A stretch of 64,000 nucleotides of DNA from RGIG6165 sp045538835. Its GTDB lineage: Bacteria; Bacillota; Clostridia; Oscillospirales; Feifaniaceae. The stretch covers positions 248,001 to 312,000 of the forward strand of contig JAZQEF010000018.1 in the NCBI GenBank assembly GCA_045538835.1, read 5' to 3'. A program made the translations under genes and the position numbers. Of this stretch, positions 44,876-53,452 are shown one piece after another. The stretch's first letter is position 1. The number at the start of each line of letters is the position of its first letter. Below the pieces are notes generated by a model that saw only the letters and a list, made by a program, of their open reading frames with translations, was not told the origin of the DNA and did not search any database.

Positions 44876-46549
44876 ATGCAACATCCAGACATCTTGGACA
44901 ACCGATATGTTGTCTATTCCAGAAACACTGAACCCGAAAATCCTGCCAAACCATTGCAGGATAGCGTTAAAAGAAGAGTTGAAAACGGTTTAGTCCACTT
45001 AACTCCGACGCCTTATTACAAAGCATTGAAACTAGTGCAGCAACTACAAGGGCTGGGATACGAAAATCTTCCACAATTGCTAAAAAACAAGGAAACTCCC
45101 TCCCCTGCATCAAACGAAGAAAAAAAACATAAAAAGAAAAAACACAAGAAAAAGAAGGGCAACAAGAAATTCAAGGATAAAAAAGGCACTAAGAAAATGA
45201 CAAAACACATACGCAACAATCTTACAGAACGCAACGAGCGTAACAGTAACCTCATGGCTGAATTAATGAAGAATGCAGATAATCTACTTATTTCTGAAAG
45301 ACGATTGTGGGTTTATAACTACAATATCGGATGTTATGAGTACTGTGACGCAGAAAATGTTGCATCTAAACTCAGGCTGCTTCTAGATGAAAACGATAGA
45401 ATGAAGGTATCTAGTCAAGAATATAAGGAAGCATATAACCAACTGATGATTTCGGAAGAACTGAAATCGGAGAAAGAGTTCTTTGCTAATAAACCTTTTG
45501 TAAACTGTTGTAATGGCGTCGTAGATGTTATGAACCAAAAACTGCTTCCGCACTCTCCCTCATACAGGTTTAAGCACTGCATAGGAGTTAATTATAATCC
45601 TGATGCCAAATGCAAAAAATTTCTTGCGTTTGTTCATAACATCACCGATGGGGACGAAGAACTGACGGAATTGCTAAGAGCAATTATGGGCTATATTTTA
45701 TCTCATTATAATAACGCAAAAATGGCTTTCTTGCTATATGCGGGATCTAATACCGGTAAATCAGTTTTATGTAAAATAATTGAAAGTATTATCGGTAAGG
45801 AGTATGTCAGCCATTGTGATCTCGCATATTTACATAAGCAAGAATATGCGGCTACATTATCCGGGAAATTGTTATATATTGCACCGGATATAAAAAATGA
45901 AAGCTTGAAGGATGTAGGATTTTTCAAATCTCTTACATCCCACAATGATACAATTTCCGCCAGATTACTATATGTTAATCCCGGAGATGTAAAAGGAGAA
46001 ACAAAAATGTTGTTTTCTACTAACCATTTACTATCGTTTGATAGTAAGTTAGATGCAGGTGATATAGAGGCGGTATTCAACAGATTTCTGTATTTTCCAT
46101 TCCAAAATAAGCCTATCGAAGAAAGTGAAGATAACAAAAATTTTGCAGATGAGATCTTGGCAGAGAAGGATGGGATTTTCTCGTGGGCTATGGGAGGTTT
46201 GCTTAACTATATTGATAATAACGAAAACTTTCCTCATTCAAAGCTTTCCAAAAAGTTAAAGCTAAAGAATATGTCTCAATACTGCCCTGAAAAGAGCTTT
46301 TTCGAGAAATGTATTGTGGTTGACAATGATTGTCGGGAATTAACAGAAGCAGTTAAAGATGCATTCGAGAACTTCTGCAAAGAGAATAACGTGGTAGTAC
46401 GAGGAAATATCAGAGAATATATAACAAAGCAGAAGAAGATATCTGTAAGGAAAAAAAGAATAGACTCTAACGGAAACGCAATATCAACAGGTAGTCCGAG
46501 AGCTATATACGAAGGTATTAGGCTTCGTGACAAATACAGAGTTAGTTAA
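44876..46549 (+). CDS. P4-like phage/plasmid primase-helicase (D5_N, SF3 helicase)
   Basis: This 557-residue protein has a lysine-rich low-complexity stretch (about 82-108), a D5_N domain (FVNCCNGVVDVMNQKLLPHSP), and a superfamily 3 helicase with Walker A LYAGSNTGKSVLCKII (about 286-301), YIAPDIKNESL as Walker B region and TKMLFSTNHLL as sensor. Such proteins start replication of P4-like satellites, phages and plasmids. It lacks an obvious N-terminal primase active site, so it may be helicase only. GGAGGAAT precedes ATG 44876. It suggests the excised element can replicate. Confidence 0.88.
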   Translation: MQHPDILDNRYVVYSRNTEPENPAKPLQDSVKRRVENGLVHLTPTPYYKALKLVQQLQGLGYENLPQLLKNKETPSPASNEEKKHKKKKHKKKKGNKKFKDKKGTKKMTKHIRNNLTERNERNSNLMAELMKNADNLLISERRLWVYNYNIGCYEYCDAENVASKLRLLLDENDRMKVSSQEYKEAYNQLMISEELKSEKEFFANKPFVNCCNGVVDVMNQKLLPHSPSYRFKHCIGVNYNPDAKCKKFLAFVHNITDGDEELTELLRAIMGYILSHYNNAKMAFLLYAGSNTGKSVLCKIIESIIGKEYVSHCDLAYLHKQEYAATLSGKLLYIAPDIKNESLKDVGFFKSLTSHNDTISARLLYVNPGDVKGETKMLFSTNHLLSFDSKLDAGDIEAVFNRFLYFPFQNKPIEESEDNKNFADEILAEKDGIFSWAMGGLLNYIDNNENFPHSKLSKKLKLKNMSQYCPEKSFFEKCIVVDNDCRELTEAVKDAFENFCKENNVVVRGNIREYITKQKKISVRKKRIDSNGNAISTGSPRAIYEGIRLRDKYRVS

Positions 46550-46579
46550 GCATTATAAAAAAATACAGGAGGATGTATT

Positions 46580-46900
46580 ATGAAAATACCGAAGTTTTGT
46601 CCTTATTATAGGGTGTTAGAACATAAGCCAGAATTTGAATTGGGTATGATGGTGTTAACAGAAGGGGTATGGGAACTCATTGAGCAAGATCTCGTCTTTA
46701 TAACAGAAATAGATGCATGCTTTAACAAATTCATCCGCAAGGACTTTGGGGTTTTATCTGAAGATGATGAAGGAAATCCATACGAAGTAATAGATGGTGC
46801 TGAAATTATGGGCGGATATGTGACAACAAAAGGGAATATCTACATTGTTACATCGCATGATAGGAAAGGTACGATTATTATGCTACCGCATGAACGTTGA
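46580..46900 (+). CDS. Hypothetical mobile-element protein
   Basis: This 106-residue protein follows the primase by 30 bases with AGGAGGATG upstream. Its second half, KDFGVLSEDDEGNPYEV then GYVTTKGNIYIVTSHDRKGT, recalls a small uncharacterised family common on integrative elements whose members carry a GDWGxxxEED-like motif and end in a (D)RxxTTVLLP-type segment. A short inverted repeat (CTACCGCAT/ATGCGGTAG, 46883-46913) spans its stop codon. Function unknown. Confidence 0.7.
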   Translation: MKIPKFCPYYRVLEHKPEFELGMMVLTEGVWELIEQDLVFITEIDACFNKFIRKDFGVLSEDDEGNPYEVIDGAEIMGGYVTTKGNIYIVTSHDRKGTIIMLPHER

Positions 46901-46931
46901 GTACATGCGGTAGTGCACGGAGGGATGTGAT

Positions 46932-47603
46932 ATGAAGAAACAGCAGTTAATACTGCACAAGACAGATAGCGGACATTACCGCTCTGTTATTAAGACCAAA
47001 CACGGCAGACTTATTTACTTAGAAATAAGCGAGGATAATAACAGCCTATCGGTTATAAATTGTTATTATCTTGACCGTATGAGAGGCGGAGAGTATTATG
47101 CCTCTCCGCAGAAGTTAATAACAAGAGATTTCAGCCATAATGAAATGCTTGACGTTATTGCCTCTGAGCTTGACCGAAGATATTTCGGTGTAGAGATTAC
47201 AGATAAATTTGCAAACTTGACTAAGGATGAATTTATCAATTTACAAACTATGCAGAGAAAATATAATTTTCTTATATTTGTTGGAGAGGGTGAGCTTATT
47301 GACGGCATCCCCTCTATCCTCAAAACCCGATTCAAGAATCGTATCCACAGAGGCATCTTCCTTGAGATGCAATACATAAACGGCAAAGGTGTTATAACCG
47401 ATTGCCATTACTACGACAGAAACTACAAAGAAAGGAGTAAAGTAATACCGGAAACACTCTCAACGGTGTTTCTTAAGTATAACAGACAAGCCATACTGAA
47501 TATAATCAATAATGAACTCAACACTTCGTTTACGCATATTATATTCGTTACAGATGGCAGTCTTGATATTGATAACAAAGTCGCTTTATGCGGCAATATA
47601 TAA
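46932..47603 (+). CDS. Hypothetical protein with internal duplication
   Basis: The 223-residue protein appears to contain two copies of a ~75-residue unit. Unit one is LIYLEISEDNNSLSVINCYY, then DRMRGGEYYASPQKL and ASELDRRYFGVEITD; unit two is GIFLEMQYINGKGVITDCHY, then DRNYKERSKVIPETL and NNELNTSFTHIIFVTDG. Each has the order strand, hairpin, C.YYDR, helix, strand. No enzymatic motif or membrane segment is visible. GGAGGGATG precedes ATG 46932. I do not recognise the family. Confidence 0.7.
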   Translation: MKKQQLILHKTDSGHYRSVIKTKHGRLIYLEISEDNNSLSVINCYYLDRMRGGEYYASPQKLITRDFSHNEMLDVIASELDRRYFGVEITDKFANLTKDEFINLQTMQRKYNFLIFVGEGELIDGIPSILKTRFKNRIHRGIFLEMQYINGKGVITDCHYYDRNYKERSKVIPETLSTVFLKYNRQAILNIINNELNTSFTHIIFVTDGSLDIDNKVALCGNI

Positions 47604-47696
47604 ACGGAACCACGTGTGTCCGTAACAGTAATATAGCTTCACTCGTGAGCATATTATTTGACTAAGCGAGAAGAAAACAAATCGGAGGTCGATATT

Positions 47697-47867
47697 ATGC
47701 TGCAAGCAGTTGCAACTATTAACACAGGACACCATACTAAATATACAGATATATCAAATAATACGAAAAAAGTTACACACAGCGTTGTCTTCAACTCCCA
47801 GGCAAAGGAACTTGAAGAACAAATCGTAGAGGAACTTTACAGGATTTTCACGCATAAAGCGGGCTGA
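47697..47867 (+). CDS. 56-residue hypothetical protein upstream of the large recombinase
   Basis: ATG 47697 follows CGGAGGTCG. The product begins MLQAVATINTGHHTKYTD and ends in a short helix (QAKELEEQIVEELYRIF). It is separated from the recombinase only by a 15-bp hairpin. A small protein in this place could be a recombination directionality factor, but nothing in the sequence proves it. Confidence 0.7.
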   Translation: MLQAVATINTGHHTKYTDISNNTKKVTHSVVFNSQAKELEEQIVEELYRIFTHKAG

Positions 47868-47871
47868 TTAA

Positions 47872-47903
47872 GGAAGCAGAGCGGTAAATACCGCTCTGCT
47901 TCC
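47872..47903. repeat. 15-bp perfect hairpin before the large recombinase
   Basis: GGAAGCAGAGCGGTA (47872-47886) pairs with its complement at 47889-47903 across AA. No T-run follows; AAAGGGGTG, the recombinase ribosome site, begins 3 bases later. Part of it also occurs at 38670-38703. Confidence 0.6.
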
Positions 47904-47919
47904 AGAAAGGGGTGTAGTT

Positions 47920-49446
47920 ATGGCTATTGCCCTTTATGCACGAAAGTCAATCGAAAAAGAGAATAGTATTTCTTGCGAAACTCAGCTTGAATACTGCAAA
48001 GCAATGTTAAAGCCCGATGAACGGGGCGAAAAGATACTTACATTCGTCGACAACGGCTTTTCAGGTGGTAACACAGACCGTGAAGGTTTTCAGAAAATGA
48101 TGCGAATGATTGAGCAAGGAAAGATTACAAAAGTACTCACCTACAGGCTGGATCGTGTATCAAGAAGCCTGGCAGACTTTGTGAATATTCTTGCTATTTT
48201 CAAGAAATATGGTGTAGAGTTCGTTTCTACACAAGAGGCATTTGATACAGGAAGTCCCTACGGGGAGCTAATCGTAAAAATCTTGGCAGTATTCGCAGAA
48301 TTCGAAAGAAATAGTATCATACAGCGAGTATCCCAAGCTTACGAACATCGCAGTTCCATGGGTTTCTATATGGGTGGTAGAAAGCCGTATGGATTTGAGC
48401 TTGAACCAACCGTAATCAACAACGTCAAAACAAAGAAACTCTCCCCTATCCCAGAAGAAATCGAGCAAATACGTTACATATACGATGCCTATGCAGTTGA
48501 GCAGGTATCTCTGGGCAGGCTCTTAAAAAACCTGGTAGATAATGATATTAAACCTCTATCAGGTGGGGGCTGGACTACTGCAAAACTCTCAACCATAATA
48601 AAGAACCCTATATACGTAAGGGCTGACAGCAGAGTGTATGAGTATTTTCAAAAACACAACGCGCAAATCATCAGTCCCCCTGAGGCTTTTGACAGCATTC
48701 ACGGCATACAGATTTATGGCAAGAGCAAGCATGAAGCTGACAACAGCGACTGGTCTGACATCAAGGTAGTTGTAATGACACACGAAGGTGTAGTTGATAG
48801 TGACGTCTGGTTAAAATCCCAGAACAAGTTAGCAAGAAACAAACAGATAAAAAATGCTGTATCTAACAAGACCTCGTGGCTTGGCGGTAAAATCATCTGT
48901 GGCAGATGTGGCAGAACCATGACGACTATCAAGGGCAAGACAGGAAGCGGAGAAATCCGCAGGTATTTTACCTGCACAGGCAAAACGCATTTTAAGGACT
49001 GTAAAGGCACTAAAGGTACAATTTATGCAGAGAGCCTTGAAGATATGGTTTACACAGAAATTGCAAACAAGCTCGAAACTTTAAAAAACATCAGGACAAG
49101 CAGTAAAAAGAATTTGCATCCTGAAATCAACGAACTGAGAAACAAGCTTAAGTCAATCGAACTGTCTCAGAATAAAATTGCAGATATGCTGATGCAACCG
49201 GAGGCAAATGCCGATTTAATCGAAATAATGAGCCAGAGAGCGACAAAACTCAAAGCAGAGAGAACGGATCTTCTGTTAAAGATTGAAGAGCTTGAAAACA
49301 CAGAAATCGACGTTAAAGAGGCTATTAACCTTTCTAAAAAGTGGAAAACGGCTTCCTTCGAGGAAAAACGTGGCGTATCCGGCATTCTTATAAACCGTAT
49401 CGTTATAGACGAGAACGGTAACGCTGAAATCATCTGGAATATCTAA
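47920..49446 (+). CDS. Large serine recombinase (integrase of the element)
   Basis: This 508-residue protein has the catalytic domain IALYARKSIEKENSISCETQ (Ser10), YRLDRVSRSLADF and FAEFERNSIIQRV, then the recombinase domain (YGFELEP..., SGGGWTTAKLSTIIKNPIY), a zinc-ribbon IICGRCGRTMTT with a second Cys pair in YFTCTGKTHFKDC, and a coiled coil (LRNKLKSIELSQNKIADML). The layout and size match integrases such as SpoIVCA of the skin element and TnpX-type enzymes. It is intact and the best candidate for moving the 35.7-kb element. Two partial relatives lie downstream. Confidence 0.95.
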   Translation: MAIALYARKSIEKENSISCETQLEYCKAMLKPDERGEKILTFVDNGFSGGNTDREGFQKMMRMIEQGKITKVLTYRLDRVSRSLADFVNILAIFKKYGVEFVSTQEAFDTGSPYGELIVKILAVFAEFERNSIIQRVSQAYEHRSSMGFYMGGRKPYGFELEPTVINNVKTKKLSPIPEEIEQIRYIYDAYAVEQVSLGRLLKNLVDNDIKPLSGGGWTTAKLSTIIKNPIYVRADSRVYEYFQKHNAQIISPPEAFDSIHGIQIYGKSKHEADNSDWSDIKVVVMTHEGVVDSDVWLKSQNKLARNKQIKNAVSNKTSWLGGKIICGRCGRTMTTIKGKTGSGEIRRYFTCTGKTHFKDCKGTKGTIYAESLEDMVYTEIANKLETLKNIRTSSKKNLHPEINELRNKLKSIELSQNKIADMLMQPEANADLIEIMSQRATKLKAERTDLLLKIEELENTEIDVKEAINLSKKWKTASFEEKRGVSGILINRIVIDENGNAEIIWNI

Positions 49447-49540
49447 ATAAGGCACTGTAGTCTTGTGACTACAGTGCCTTTTAGTATGGTGTTTTTTTTT
49501 GTATCATTTACTCCCCTCTTTACATTATGGGAATAATATA
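49305..49540 (+). repeat. Direct repeat, left copy (recombinase 3' end plus terminator and spacer)
   Basis: These 236 bases cover the last ~47 codons of the intact recombinase, its terminator and about 60 bases beyond, including TCCCCTCTTTAC (49512-49523) and GAATAATATA. They recur with scattered differences at 50895-51131, so the Fic gene lies between two direct repeats. Confidence 0.85.
49449..49484 (+). terminator. Rho-independent terminator of the large recombinase
   Basis: AAGGCACTGTAGTC (49449-49462) pairs with GACTACAGTGCCTT (49467-49480) across TTGT, followed by TTAG. A homologous hairpin follows the remnant at 50895-51131. Confidence 0.75.
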
Positions 49541-49611
49541 ATTGTAGCGGTTGATTGTTGCTACTGACGGTGCAGCAAAGGAAGAAACTGTTATTTCATT
49601 TTTGAAGTTAT

Positions 49612-50658
49612 TTATTTTAATCTGATATAACAGGTTGACTTTCCTTTTCCCTCGCGTTTCAGTTCGCCTGACGCTACCATTTTACGAAGAGCTCCTTCTA
49701 CAGAACTGAGACTAAGTGAGGGACATAGTTCACGTATGTCTTGCTTATTAAAGCGTCCTATCTTATTCATAACAGCTTTGCGAACCATCTGGGCGGCAGG
49801 AAGTTTCTCTTCAACAATAGCGAATCGATCTCCAAAGTCTTTGTATGCCGAGAGGATAGTTCCAAGCAAATATTTAATAAATGGAACAGTATCCTCCGTA
49901 CCTTCGTGCCATCCATGCTGTGAACTAGCAAGAGCATCGTAATATAAATCTTTATTCTTAGCAATCTTCGCTTCTAACGAAATATATTTACCTACATAAA
50001 AACCGCTTCGATATAGAAGCAAAGTGGTAAGCAAACGGCTCATTCTTCCGTTGCCGTCGTTAAAAGGATGAATGCATAAGAAGTCGTGAATAAAAATCGG
50101 AATTGCGATTAACGGCTCCAATTCCATATTTCCAATAACACGATTGTATTCATCACAAATTCTGTCTAATGCCTCCGGTGTTTCAAACGGGGCAAGTGGC
50201 GTAAATAGGATTTCCGTATGTCCGTCAGGATAAGTTGCACTAATATAATTCTGCACATTCTTTGTCTGACCGGCCATAGGGTTGTTCATATGGCTGTACA
50301 TGACTTTATGAAGTTGAAGAATATAATTGCGGGACAACGATATCGCATCAAAACTTTCGTGAATAATTGAGAGCGCATCACGGTAACCGGCAATTTCCTG
50401 CTCATCACGGTTCTTAGGGGTCGTGTTCTCTTCCACCAACTGCTTAATACGGGTATTGGTAGTGACGATACCTTCGATCGCATTGGAAGCTTCGGTACTT
50501 TGAATTTTTGCAATCTCAACCAACTTTTCCAATTCTTCCGGACGCCTCTTGAGATAAAGTTCTTGCTTTCCTGCTTCTTTATATATTGCAGCTATAAGTC
50601 CTAAAATTTCAGAATCCCATTTTTGATTTTTAATGACAGAATAATTAAAAGGTCTCAT
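49612..50658 (-). CDS. Fic family protein, class II, with C-terminal winged helix
   Basis: This 348-residue protein has the Fic core HPFNDGNGRMSRLL (about 195-208) with catalytic His and ATP-binding residues, which transfers AMP to target proteins. The N-terminal inhibitory helix is present as SNAIEG (S58, E62, G63), so activity is expected to be self-inhibited. The C-terminal ~70 residues form a winged helix (NKQDIRELCPSLSLSSVEGALRKMV), likely binding the three ATTCCCTTAT sites at its own promoter. It sits alone between recombinase repeats, as a separately acquired cassette. A role in stress or phage defence is plausible. Confidence 0.93.
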   Translation of the reverse strand: MRPFNYSVIKNQKWDSEILGLIAAIYKEAGKQELYLKRRPEELEKLVEIAKIQSTEASNAIEGIVTTNTRIKQLVEENTTPKNRDEQEIAGYRDALSIIHESFDAISLSRNYILQLHKVMYSHMNNPMAGQTKNVQNYISATYPDGHTEILFTPLAPFETPEALDRICDEYNRVIGNMELEPLIAIPIFIHDFLCIHPFNDGNGRMSRLLTTLLLYRSGFYVGKYISLEAKIAKNKDLYYDALASSQHGWHEGTEDTVPFIKYLLGTILSAYKDFGDRFAIVEEKLPAAQMVRKAVMNKIGRFNKQDIRELCPSLSLSSVEGALRKMVASGELKREGKGKSTCYIRLK

Positions 50659-50714
50659 TCCCTTATCCCCCTTTCATTCCCTTATATTATAGTCATTTAT
50701 AAGGGAATAGTCAA
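50657..50714 (-). promoter_or_regulatory. Fic promoter with three operator copies
   Basis: On the minus strand TTGACT (50714-50709) and TATAAT (50691-50686) are 17 bases apart. ATTCCCTTAT occurs at 50657-50666 (over the ribosome site and start) and 50676-50685, and inverted at 50699-50708 (in the -35/-10 spacer). The last two form a perfect 11-bp dyad. This predicts tight autorepression. Confidence 0.75.
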
Positions 50715-50894
50715 TAAGATGTTTAAAATCTCCCCTTAATTCTTCATTGTTTTTAAGGGGAACTCAATATAATTAAGGGGTATTGTCCCCGTGATCTTAC
50801 TATATATTTATAACAAACCCTGATGAACATGTCGCTCATCCGGTATCATAATATGTATGCTACATCTCACTTTTTTGACGGTGTTTTCTTTTTC

Positions 50895-51131
50895 AATCGA
50901 CGTTAAAGAGGCTATTATCCTTTCTAAAAAGTGGCGAACCACTTCCTTTGAGGAAAAACATGGCGTATCCGGCATTCTTATAAACCGCATCATTATTGAT
51001 GCAGTCGGTAACGCCGAAATCATCTGGAATATCTAAATAAGGCACTGTAGTCATAGGACTACAGTGCCTTTTCGTATGGTGTTATTTTTTCGTATTATTT
51101 AGTCCCCTCTTTACATTTTGAGAATAATATA
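50895..51131 (+). pseudogene. 3' remnant of a second large serine recombinase
   Basis: The segment encodes the last ~45 codons of a recombinase like the intact one (DVKEAIILSKKW, EEKHGVSGILINRI, AEIIWNI stop), with its terminator hairpin and the TCCCCTCTTTAC motif. It is not identical, so it comes from a related element rather than a recent duplication. The 51,132-51,401 stretch beyond shows no gene, only a weak hairpin near 51,318-51,356 that may end the OLD transcript. Confidence 0.82.
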
Positions 51132-51401
51132 AGGAATTATATTCGTAATTTATGTTGCTATTGTTCCCAAAAGCAAACCTAACAACCAGAAAAACTTTAT
51201 GTATCCAACAATTTTCAGGCAATGTAGAGACTATCTAAGATTTAGTGAGGTATGGATTCCGCTCAAACGATAAGAGGTCATTTTAAATTTACTATCGATA
51301 ACCATAAACAATTAAAACCACTCAACAGGCTATAATATCTGCTGTGTGGCTTTAATTTATTGTCCCATAATAGAGAAGTCCGAAGTAATTTCTATTCAAG
51401 G

Positions 51402-53051
51402 TTATCCTTCTTCAATCACAGTATTTATTGTTTTTTTCAACTTTTCGAACAAGGTCTGTGCATCTTTGTCAAGAATTTCATCTGCCGAAATAGCATTCGC
51501 ACGAGCCTTTTCATACAAAGCTTTTGCTAAAGCGAACTTAGCACCATTTACTTGCTTTGCAACTTCTTTCGAAAGCAACGGATCTGCCTTTTTGATGTCC
51601 GCCTCTTCATATCCCATCATTTCTTTTAAAAAACTATCGCGCTCGAAAACATCTTCAATCGCTTTACCTGTCTTTTCCTTCTCATGAGTTGTAAAGATGT
51701 GAGCCTTATCAAAAACGCCATCCCGAATAAGCTTTGCCCGTTCTTTTTCTCCTGCTGCGTCCGAATCTACCAGAGCAAAAATATCAGAAATCCCTAAGCC
51801 CAAAAACAGGGATGCTATCCGTCCGATATTATTACACCCATTTGCATGTGTAACCTTACACTCCAACGGTTGCTTCAACAAAAGTTCCAGCGTCTTGACA
51901 TAATAGTAGTCCGAAACACCTTCGCAGATGAGAACCTTGTGTTCCTGAAGGTTCAGTTCGCTGCCCAAAGAATATCCGATTGCATCAACAATAGGCTTGA
52001 GTGTATCAGCACTCTTACTGTGATGAATCTTTTCTTTGATTTCGCTAATTTCATTGTATCCATTTGCATCGGTGGCGCTATGTTTTTCTACCAATCGCAA
52101 CTGACTGATATTATCAGAATCAATCAAATATGGACTATGGGTAGTGTAAATAATCTGGTTGTTTGCGCTTTCATCGTTCAGAATATCTCTCATTTCTTGC
52201 TGTGCTTTGGGATGTAGATACATTCCCGGTTCATCAACCAGAATAACATCACCAGGTTTTAAATCTTCTCCCTTCAATGCTATATAGAAGTTCAGATACC
52301 ATTTCAAACCTGTACTGCGTTGAGAAAGCTTAAACGGATATCCTCTACGTCCGTTGGCAGAGTCTTTATCATAAACATACATCGAGATAGTTGCAGTATT
52401 GATGTCAAATTCAAGTTCAACATCCTTTTGCTTATATCTTGAAGCAAAATCTCCCGAAATGGCCGTAGACAGATTTTGGGTAAGTCTCCGCTGTTCCTGG
52501 TGATTTGCAGTTTCAAAAATCTTCTTAAAATCAGCATTGAGATAAGATCCTAGCCGTTTGATCGCAATGTTTGTAATATCTTTAGCTGCAAAACTATCAG
52601 GAATATCATTTTCAATCGTTTTGTACAAAACAAATTTGGGCAACAGGGATTCCAAATGGGTAACTATCTGTGCGCTACGGTCACTCATTTCCTCACCTTC
52701 TACTGCGATATAGTTGTTCGTATACAAGATGGTACGCTTTTTATTTTCGACTTGTACCATTATCTCACAGCCTATATTTACCTCCGGAATTGCCTGATTC
52801 ACTTCGCTGATTTCTTCAGCCGAAAGATCAAACCAATAGGAAATTTCAGGAGAAAGACTGGTGTCGCTAAAACTATACTCGTCCTCAGAAAACACAGGTT
52901 CTTTTGTATTTAGTTTTTCAAGAGCGCTTAAAACATTTGTTTTTCCACTTTCATTTTGTCCGGCCAAAATAGTTACGCCATTTTGTACGTTGCATCTTCC
53001 GCTATCAACAAAAGATTTATAATTTTTGATTCGGAATGCCTTTAGTAACAC
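51402..53051 (-). CDS. OLD-family ATP-dependent nuclease (AAA ATPase plus TOPRIM)
   Basis: This 549-residue protein joins an ABC/SMC-like ATPase with a TOPRIM nuclease. Walker A is AGQNESGKTNVLSAL (about 31-45); the signature and Walker B region shows VDEPGMYLHPKAQ (about 270). The TOPRIM part has VLICEGVSDYYYV (about 372) and FALVDSDAAGEKE (about 425). OLD proteins defend against phages by degrading DNA or RNA. Gabija GajA has the same architecture, but no GajB helicase or retron partner is adjacent, so this is best read as a stand-alone OLD. It is flanked by recombinase fragments. Confidence 0.92.
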   Translation of the reverse strand: MLLKAFRIKNYKSFVDSGRCNVQNGVTILAGQNESGKTNVLSALEKLNTKEPVFSEDEYSFSDTSLSPEISYWFDLSAEEISEVNQAIPEVNIGCEIMVQVENKKRTILYTNNYIAVEGEEMSDRSAQIVTHLESLLPKFVLYKTIENDIPDSFAAKDITNIAIKRLGSYLNADFKKIFETANHQEQRRLTQNLSTAISGDFASRYKQKDVELEFDINTATISMYVYDKDSANGRRGYPFKLSQRSTGLKWYLNFYIALKGEDLKPGDVILVDEPGMYLHPKAQQEMRDILNDESANNQIIYTTHSPYLIDSDNISQLRLVEKHSATDANGYNEISEIKEKIHHSKSADTLKPIVDAIGYSLGSELNLQEHKVLICEGVSDYYYVKTLELLLKQPLECKVTHANGCNNIGRIASLFLGLGISDIFALVDSDAAGEKERAKLIRDGVFDKAHIFTTHEKEKTGKAIEDVFERDSFLKEMMGYEEADIKKADPLLSKEVAKQVNGAKFALAKALYEKARANAISADEILDKDAQTLFEKLKKTINTVIEEG

Positions 53052-53200
53052 GCTGGAATCCCTCCCTTAAAGAATTTCTCTGGATATGGCAATATTATAC
53101 TATATTTCTACTGTTTTCGCAATTATAAATATGCTTCACTCGAAAGGGTGGAGATACCTTTTAATTACTACTCTGTCCGAGATAAGTATTGGCGTGCATA

Positions 53201-53452
53201 AGCTAGCAAAAAACAAGCAGATACGTAACGTTGTATCTAACAAGACCTCATGGCTTGGCGATAAAATCATCTGTGGCAGATGTGGCAGAACTATGACGAC
53301 TATCAAGTGTAAAACGGGAAGCGGTGAAATCTGCTGGTATTTTACCTGCACAGGCAAAACGTAATTCAAGGACTGCAAAAACATTAAATCCACAGTTTAC
53401 GCAGAGAGCCTAGAAGAAATGGTTTGTCTTGAAATCGAAAACAAATTTACTG
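53201..53452 (+). pseudogene. Internal fragment of a third large serine recombinase
   Basis: The segment matches codons for the zinc-ribbon part of the intact recombinase (48829-49075): LARKNKQI-like start, SNKTSWLGDKIICGRCGRT, YFTCTGKT and AESLEEMV, but has in-frame stops (TAA after GKT, TAG before EEMV) and no 5' or 3' end. It stops about 20 bases before the right attachment arm. The 53,052-53,200 stretch carries only AT-rich sequence and the OLD gene's upstream region. Confidence 0.82.

Noticed and set aside
51402..53051. Gabija system (GajA)
   Set aside because: The ATPase-TOPRIM protein has no GajB helicase beside it; both sides are recombinase fragments. Called a stand-alone OLD nuclease.
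53086..53364. A short gene encoding a recombinase C-terminal domain
   Set aside because: The 92-codon frame contains only the zinc-ribbon part, lacks the family start and ends at an in-frame stop; it is a fragment.
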